This document shows, piece after piece, positions 59,232-64,000 of a stretch of 64,000 nucleotides of DNA. Made by a program: the position numbers and the translations under genes. The stretch spans positions 1 through 64,000 of the forward strand of contig JAAERN010000100.1 in assembly GCA_024230295.1 (NCBI GenBank). Direction: 5' to 3'. The stretch comes from Planctomycetota bacterium. Lineage in GTDB: Bacteria; Planctomycetota; Phycisphaerae; Phycisphaerales; SM1A02. The number at the start of each line of letters is the position of its first letter. Positions within the stretch are counted from its first letter, which is position 1. The notes beneath the pieces were generated by a model. It saw only the letters and a program-made list of their open reading frames with translations, made no database searches and was not told the DNA's origin.

Positions 59232-59710
59232 GCACCGACGATATTGGTGCAGCGCTCGAACAGGTCCCGGATCCGGAGTTGCCGGTCAGCATCGTTGAAC
59301 TCGGCATGGTCGAACAGGTCGAGGTAGCGAACAGAGCAGTAGTTGTCCGCCTCATTCCAACCTACACGGGATGCCCGGCGCTGCCGATGATCGAACGAGA
59401 TGTTCAAGCGAGGGTCGCCGATATCACCGGAATTGACCACTGCAGAGTCGAGTGGTGCTACGACCCGCCCTGGACGCCTGATCGCATCACCGAGGCGGGG
59501 CGTGCCAAACTCGCAAGCCACGGCGTGACCACACCTCAATGTGGATACGTCGATCCGAATCACGTGCCACTTCATACATCCGCACTGGCATGCCCGTATT
59601 GCGGCTCGTCAGACACACGGCTGGACAGCCCATTCGGTCCAACCCGCTGCCGCGCCATCTACTTCTGCGACGGTTGCCGCAATCAGTTCGAGCACATGAA
59701 GCCTCGGTGA
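59225..59710 (+). CDS. paaD: Phenylacetate degradation protein PaaD (MIP18-type Fe-S maturation factor)
   Basis: 161 residues. The DUF59/MIP18 domain shows VPDPELPVSIVELGMVEQVE and PTYTGCPALPMIERD, where the cysteine in TGCP is conserved. The C-terminus has a zinc-ribbon-like CPYCGSSDT with CDGC ~25 residues later, typical of PaaD. It is thought to mature the di-iron/Fe-S part of the epoxidase. ATG 59225 or GTG 59228 may be used. Confidence 0.9.
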   Translation: MVSTDDIGAALEQVPDPELPVSIVELGMVEQVEVANRAVVVRLIPTYTGCPALPMIERDVQARVADITGIDHCRVEWCYDPPWTPDRITEAGRAKLASHGVTTPQCGYVDPNHVPLHTSALACPYCGSSDTRLDSPFGPTRCRAIYFCDGCRNQFEHMKPR

Positions 59711-59731
59711 TGAACACACGAAGGACTCTCC

Positions 59732-60928
59732 GTGAGTGTCAACTACACTACACCTCTCATGCCCGACTCTAGCCCTGACAAAGAGGCGAGCGTCTCCCGG
59801 ACGCCCGGCGAAGCCACGCCCCCACCGCCCGCCTCCGGCGCGTTCGATGCGAGGTCGATCGATCTCGGCCGGATCGAGTGCCTTCAGATTCTCAATGAGC
59901 GAGGCGAAGTAGACGAAGGTCTGCGCCCTGACATGGATGACGATGAACTGCGGCAACTGCACCGCGCCATGGTGCTGAGCCGTGCTTTCGATGCGCGAAT
60001 GCTTGCCATGCAGCGGCAAGGGCAGATGGGCACGTTTGCTCCCAATATCGGCCAGGAAGCGTGCGGCGTTGGACAAGCCTGGCCGCTCGGCGGCAAGGAC
60101 TGGTTCTCCCCCTCCTACCGATCGTTCGGAGCGCAAATCATTCGGGGTTGGCCGATGGATCGCCTGATGACCCTCTGGGACGGATACCACGACGGGTTCC
60201 CTCCACCGGAAGGTGTCAACGATCTGCCGTTTTCGATTGTCATCGGATCACATGTGCTTCCGGCCGTCGGTATCGGCATGGCAATGAAGCGAGCGAATGA
60301 TCCGCACTGCGTTGTCGTCAACTTCGGCGACGGGGCCTTCTCCGAAGGCGCCGTTATCGAGGCGATCAACTTTGCTGCCGTAGAACAGGCTCCCGTCGTT
60401 TTCATTGCCGAGAACAATGGCTGGGCCATTTCGACGCCGCTCTACAAACAATGCAAGAACGATGTACTCGCCTCGCGCGGAATCGGCTACGGCGTTCACT
60501 CCATCCGAGTGGACGGCAACGACATTCTGGCAATGACGACCGCGACGCGGGAGGCGTGCGAGCGAGCGAGGAACGGGGGCGGCCCCACGCTGATTGAAGC
60601 CGTCACATTCCGGATGAGTTTGCACACGACCGCCGATGATCCCACCGTCTACCGCGACGAGGCCCTCGTCGATCCGTGGAAGGAACGCTGCCCTATCCGG
60701 CGATTCGAGGCATGGCTGCAGCGCACCGGCCGGTTGACATCCGGCGACGCCGACACCATCCGAGGAGAATGCGAGCAGGAAGTGCTGGATGCACGCGAGA
60801 CCTTCCGCGCTCAGGCCAAGGCCAAGCCTCGGGAGATCTTTGACTACCTCTACGCATCCAACCCACCGGAATTGGAAGCGCAGCGAATGGCCTATCTCCG
60901 CAGGCTCGACCGCAAGGGGGTGTCCTGA
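59732..60928 (+). CDS. 2-oxoacid dehydrogenase E1 alpha subunit
   Basis: Thiamine-diphosphate-binding half of a pyruvate or branched-chain 2-oxoacid dehydrogenase. 398 residues. The ThDP motif GDGAFSEGAVIEAINFAAV runs to NNGWAIS. SLHTTADDPTVYRDEALVDPW is the phospho-loop region shared by BCKDH and Bacillus-type PDH alpha chains. GTG 59732 follows AAGGA by 6 nt; an ATG at 59759 is the alternative. The N-terminal ~40 residues are disordered and Pro-rich. TGATG overlap with the beta gene. Confidence 0.88.
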   Translation: MSVNYTTPLMPDSSPDKEASVSRTPGEATPPPPASGAFDARSIDLGRIECLQILNERGEVDEGLRPDMDDDELRQLHRAMVLSRAFDARMLAMQRQGQMGTFAPNIGQEACGVGQAWPLGGKDWFSPSYRSFGAQIIRGWPMDRLMTLWDGYHDGFPPPEGVNDLPFSIVIGSHVLPAVGIGMAMKRANDPHCVVVNFGDGAFSEGAVIEAINFAAVEQAPVVFIAENNGWAISTPLYKQCKNDVLASRGIGYGVHSIRVDGNDILAMTTATREACERARNGGGPTLIEAVTFRMSLHTTADDPTVYRDEALVDPWKERCPIRRFEAWLQRTGRLTSGDADTIRGECEQEVLDARETFRAQAKAKPREIFDYLYASNPPELEAQRMAYLRRLDRKGVS

Positions 60929-61914
60929 TGGCGAAGCGCACCATGGTGGAAGCCCTCAATCTCGCGCTCGACGAGGCGCTTGCTGCCGATGAACAGGTCT
61001 GTCTCATGGGCCAGGACATCGGCGTGAACGGAGGTGTGTTCCGAGTCACGAAGGGTCTGCAGGCCAAACATGGGGCCGACCGCGTCATCGACTCGCCATT
61101 GGCTGAGTGCGGGATCATCGGCACTGCTGTTGGCATGGCGGTGTACGGCATGAAACCTGTCGCCGAGATTCAATTCTCAGGATTCACCATGCAAGCCTTC
61201 GATCAAATCGAGCAGAACATGGCTCGGCTCCACAACCGCACACAAGGCCGGTTCCCGATTCGCATGGTTCTCCGAACGCCCTACGGAGGCGGAATCCGCG
61301 CAGTCGAACATCACAGTGAGTCCCGGGAAGCCTACTGGGCCCACACCCCCGGACTGAAGGTGGTGATCCCCTCGGGACCACGCAATGCCAGATCACTCCT
61401 CGCCGCCGCAATCGCCGACCCAGACCCCATCATCTTCTATGAGCCGAAGTCCGTGTACCGCGCATTCCGGGAAGAGGTGCCCGATGCACCGGAGTCCCTT
61501 GAGATCGGCAAAGCGCAAGTCGTTCACGAAGGCGCCGACGTGACGATCGTCTCGTTCGGCGCCATGATGCGACCCGCGATGGAGGCGGTCGAAGACCTCG
61601 CCGAAGTGCACGGGATCGAGGCCGAACTGATTGATCTGCTCACGGTGTCACCGATCGATACGGAGACGCTGGTTGCGTCTGTGACGAAGACGGGACGATG
61701 CATCATCTTCCACGAGGGGCATCAAACGTGCGGTATCGGGGCTGAGGTTGCAGCCCGCCTAGCCGAAAGCGGCGCCTTTGAGTATCTCGTCGCCCCTCTA
61801 CGCAGACTGACTGCCCCGGATCTGCCCTATCCCTTCTTCCAGGTGGAGCAGCACTTTCTCCCCGACGCCGAGGATATCCTCGCGGCGGCGAAGGAACTCG
61901 TAGAGTGGACGTGA
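60928..61914 (+). CDS. 2-oxoacid dehydrogenase E1 beta subunit
   Basis: 328 residues, with transketolase pyrimidine-binding and C-terminal domains. MGQDIGVNGGVFRVTKGL, DSPLAECGIIGTAVGMA (the catalytic Glu), EIQFSGFTMQAFDQI, RTPYGGGIRAVEHHSES and IFHEGHQTCGIGAEVAARL are all as in Bacillus PdhB/BkdAB proteins. Forms the E1 heterotetramer with the preceding gene. Substrate, pyruvate versus branched-chain 2-oxoacids, cannot be decided from motifs. Confidence 0.9.
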   Translation: MAKRTMVEALNLALDEALAADEQVCLMGQDIGVNGGVFRVTKGLQAKHGADRVIDSPLAECGIIGTAVGMAVYGMKPVAEIQFSGFTMQAFDQIEQNMARLHNRTQGRFPIRMVLRTPYGGGIRAVEHHSESREAYWAHTPGLKVVIPSGPRNARSLLAAAIADPDPIIFYEPKSVYRAFREEVPDAPESLEIGKAQVVHEGADVTIVSFGAMMRPAMEAVEDLAEVHGIEAELIDLLTVSPIDTETLVASVTKTGRCIIFHEGHQTCGIGAEVAARLAESGAFEYLVAPLRRLTAPDLPYPFFQVEQHFLPDAEDILAAAKELVEWT

Positions 61915-61919
61915 CGACC

Positions 61920-63212
61920 ATGAGCATGGACCAACACGAGTTCAGACTGCCCGACCTCGGCGAGGGTGTACACGAAGGCCTCGTCATTGCGATGCACGTG
62001 TCGGAGGGCCAGCAGGTCCGCGAAGACGCCCCGCTCATGGAAGTCGAAACCGACAAGGCCGCCGTCGAAATCCCGTGTCCGGTGACGGGACGTGTTACGA
62101 GAATCCACGTATCTGAACAACAACTCGTGCATGTCGGCGACGTCATGATCACCTTCGAGCCTTCCGGCGCATCGGCTCCGCCAGCCACCGTCATCGATAC
62201 GCCAGCAGATCCCAAACCAATACCAACCGCAGCGCCAGCCGCCATACCACCAGCGAGGCGACGAAAGCCTGCTTCGCCATCGGTGCGGAGGCTGGCCCGC
62301 GAACTCGCCGTAGACCTCGACAAAATCAATGGTTCTGGACCGGGCGGACGTGTAACTCGTGATGACGTGCGACAGTTCGTCAATGCCAGCGTGCCGGTAC
62401 AGCAGCCTGGCACCATTGCATCCACACCGCCGACGCCCACACCCGCAGCACGAGTGACTCCACCGTTACAGCGCCCCTCGGCCGAAATCGAAGGCACTGC
62501 GGACTCAGATCAATACGGTCCAATTGTGCGCCAGAGTCTCTCACAAGCTCGGCGAACAATCGCGACTGTCATGCAAACCTCGTGGCAGACTATTCCGCAT
62601 GTCACTGACAGCAACGACGCCGACATTACCGACCTCGAGACCATGCGGGCGTCGTTCGTCGACACTGACAATCCGGATCGCCGCATCACAACATTGGCCT
62701 TCGTTATTCGCGCCGTCTGTCGCGCCGTTCGCAAACATCCCATTCTCAACGCCATGCTTGATGAGCCACGCGATGAGATCATCTTCCGGGACTACGTCAA
62801 CATCGCCGTGGGTGTTGAGACACCACGAGGCCTCGTCGCTCCAGTTATTCGCAACGCTCACCTTATGGGCGTCGGCGAACTCTCCGACCATCTTGCGGTG
62901 ATGACCCACAACACGCGATCTGGTGCGTTCAGCGTCGACGATACACGCGGGGCGACGTACACGATCTCCAATGCAGGCGCCATGGGTCGGACCAGATACT
63001 CGACTCCGATCATCATGCCTGGAACCGTTGCGTGCCTCGCACTTGGCCGCGCACGGAAGATGCCATGGGTCGTCGATGGTGAGATACTCCCTCGACTCAT
63101 CCTGCCGCTGAGCCACTCCATGGATCACCGACTCGTCGATGGTGGGCGGGAAATCCCTTTCATTGGGCACGTTATCGACGATCTCGAACATCCAATGCGG
63201 TTCTCGCTCTAA
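61920..63212 (+). CDS. 2-oxoacid dehydrogenase E2 (dihydrolipoamide acyltransferase)
   Basis: 430 residues. One lipoyl domain (FRLPDLGEGVHEGLV ... EVETDKAAVE; lipoyl Lys46 from ATG 61920), a Pro/Ala-rich linker, a subunit-binding domain (SPSVRRLARELAVDLDKING then GRVTRDDVRQF), a second linker, and the catalytic core with SHSMDHRLVDGG (catalytic His and Asp). The open frame starts at GTG 61905, and GTG 61911 would overlap the beta stop. No E3 (lipoamide dehydrogenase) gene follows, so E3 is shared from elsewhere. Confidence 0.92.
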   Translation: MSMDQHEFRLPDLGEGVHEGLVIAMHVSEGQQVREDAPLMEVETDKAAVEIPCPVTGRVTRIHVSEQQLVHVGDVMITFEPSGASAPPATVIDTPADPKPIPTAAPAAIPPARRRKPASPSVRRLARELAVDLDKINGSGPGGRVTRDDVRQFVNASVPVQQPGTIASTPPTPTPAARVTPPLQRPSAEIEGTADSDQYGPIVRQSLSQARRTIATVMQTSWQTIPHVTDSNDADITDLETMRASFVDTDNPDRRITTLAFVIRAVCRAVRKHPILNAMLDEPRDEIIFRDYVNIAVGVETPRGLVAPVIRNAHLMGVGELSDHLAVMTHNTRSGAFSVDDTRGATYTISNAGAMGRTRYSTPIIMPGTVACLALGRARKMPWVVDGEILPRLILPLSHSMDHRLVDGGREIPFIGHVIDDLEHPMRFSL

Positions 63213-63276
63213 CGCTGGCGTCCCGCCTGCTATCGTCCTCCATTACCCCGGCGGGACTCTCCACGAAAGGAACACC

Positions 63277-64000
63277 ATGCGAAGATTCATCACCACGGCC
63301 ACTGCCGTTGCTTGCACACTGACGTTTTCAGCGCTTGCGCAAGACCATCCAGATCACCCTGATCACCCCGAACATCCCGCCGCTGCTCCAGAGGCAGAAG
63401 AAGTCAAACTGCTTTCAATCGGCGACAAGGCTCCAGAGATCAAGATTGCAAAGTTCTTCCGTGGAACTCCCGCAACCGAGTTTGAGTCAGGCAAGACCTA
63501 CATCATGGAGTTCTGGGCGACATGGTGCGGCCCGTGCGTGGCTCAGATCCCCCACCTTGCCAAACTCCAGAAGGAGTATGAGAACAAGGGCGTGCGTGTC
63601 ATCAGCACTGCTGTCTGGCAGCGTGAGGCGACTCAGGCCGACCGCGAGAAGGCCGTCGGCGACTTCGTCGCTTCCAAGGGCGATGCCATGGCTTATACCG
63701 TGGCGATTGATAATGATGGATGGATGGCCGACAATTGGATGAAGCCTGCAAAGCAGAGCGGCATTCCGGCCGCATTTCTCGTCGGGAAGACCGGCGAGAT
63801 CGAATGGATCGGACACCCGGGCTCGCTTGACACCGTACTCGCCAGCTACCTTGGTGGAACGTGGGATCGCGCCAAGGCCAAGGCTGATTTTGATGAGGAA
63901 CTTCGATTCGCGACCAAGGGCCGCGAACTCATGATGAAGTACATGATGGCGCAGCGATCGGGCAACCGAGCAGACTCAAAGGTGGCGCTTGACGAACTGG
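63277..64000 (+). CDS. Exported thioredoxin-fold (TlpA/redoxin-like) protein, partial
   Basis: The 3' end is cut by the window edge after 241 codons. Signal peptide MRRFITTATAVACTLTFSALA, then a His/Pro-rich stretch (QDHPDHPDHPEHP). A redoxin domain starts near 44 (IGDKAPEIKIAKFF), with EFWATWCGPCVAQIPHLAK carrying the WCGPC redox site, and SGIPAAFLVGKTGEIEWIG (cis-Pro). A helical C-terminal part begins after ~190. Planctomycete proteins of this sort often have TPR-like C-termini. GAAAGG 7 nt before ATG 63277. Confidence 0.88.
   Translation, partial: MRRFITTATAVACTLTFSALAQDHPDHPDHPEHPAAAPEAEEVKLLSIGDKAPEIKIAKFFRGTPATEFESGKTYIMEFWATWCGPCVAQIPHLAKLQKEYENKGVRVISTAVWQREATQADREKAVGDFVASKGDAMAYTVAIDNDGWMADNWMKPAKQSGIPAAFLVGKTGEIEWIGHPGSLDTVLASYLGGTWDRAKAKADFDEELRFATKGRELMMKYMMAQRSGNRADSKVALDEL

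Noticed and set aside
1-64000. CRISPR arrays, insertion sequences, prophage or integron features
   Set aside because: No regularly spaced repeats, transposase, integrase or phage structural motif found in any supported gene.

Overview
The window is a gene-dense, roughly 58-60% GC bacterial chromosome segment. It most resembles a planctomycete of the class Phycisphaerae. The pointers are a Planctomycete-type cytochrome c (CxxCH) protein, a DUF1573 protein, two secreted paralogues ending in a PAPGA-LLGLAGL-RRRR sorting tail, prepilin-like FTLVE proteins, and a peptidoglycan gene set (ftsW, murG, alr, anmK) scattered among unrelated operons. There is no phage, insertion sequence, CRISPR array or rRNA operon, and nearly all long opposite-strand reading frames are shadows.

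Layout. 0-10 kb: cysteine desulfurase, tRNA-Leu, recA, a UDP-glucuronate decarboxylase, anmK, an HtrA protease, an M32 carboxypeptidase and a DUF1573-ankyrin fusion. 10-19 kb: a Memo-like protein coupled to dtd, a family-4-like uracil-DNA glycosylase lacking its iron-sulfur cysteines, membrane proteins including PspC, a frameshifted small gene, tRNA-Asn, rpmE-prfA and a large pseudopilin-like protein. 19-25.7 kb: cysC, sat, a planctomycete cytochrome, mrp, a CPBP protease and rplM-rpsI. 25.7-34.6 kb: a minus-strand operon alr-mqnA-(sigma-like regulator), then a plus-strand run helicase-psuG-rho-TPR/sulfotransferase. 34.7-38.7 kb: two sorting-tail paralogues and miaB. 38.8-42.9 kb: ftsW-murG and a receiver-like/GGDEF pair. 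42.9-46 kb: a tightly overlapping minus-strand operon (glutamine amidotransferase, ygfZ, a 56-residue membrane protein, HMG-CoA lyase) and rpsR. 46-52 kb: a TPR protein, a HEAT-like protein, fumC and a truncated alpha/beta hydrolase. 52-63.2 kb: a phenylacetate (paa) catabolic cluster running directly into a 2-oxoacid dehydrogenase E1alpha-E1beta-E2 operon. A thioredoxin-fold protein runs off the right edge.

How the genes work together. The paa genes encode the epoxidase (PaaA, a double-length PaaB, PaaC), its Fe-S maturation factor PaaD, the isomerase PaaG, the beta-oxidation enzymes PaaF, PaaH and PaaJ, and a hot-dog thioesterase. The ligase PaaK, reductase PaaE and ring-opening PaaZ are not in the window. 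The pathway ends in acetyl-CoA and succinyl-CoA, and FumC and the 2-oxoacid dehydrogenase nearby feed the same central metabolism. Stop-start overlaps (ATGA, TGATG, GTGA) are common, so translational coupling is widespread. Three promoter candidates share a 16-nt spacer (two TTGACA-N16-TATCCT, one TTGACG-N16-TATAGG).

The most unusual items are enzymes or factors that keep a fold but have lost ligands or catalytic residues: the cysteine-less UDG, the metal-site-less Memo protein, Mrp without CxxC, an alpha/beta hydrolase without its serine, and a multi-HTH protein with a degenerate sigma-70 region-4-like tail. The double PaaB and the unannotated coupled membrane peptide are also notable. All functional calls rest on reading motifs by eye; no database search was run.
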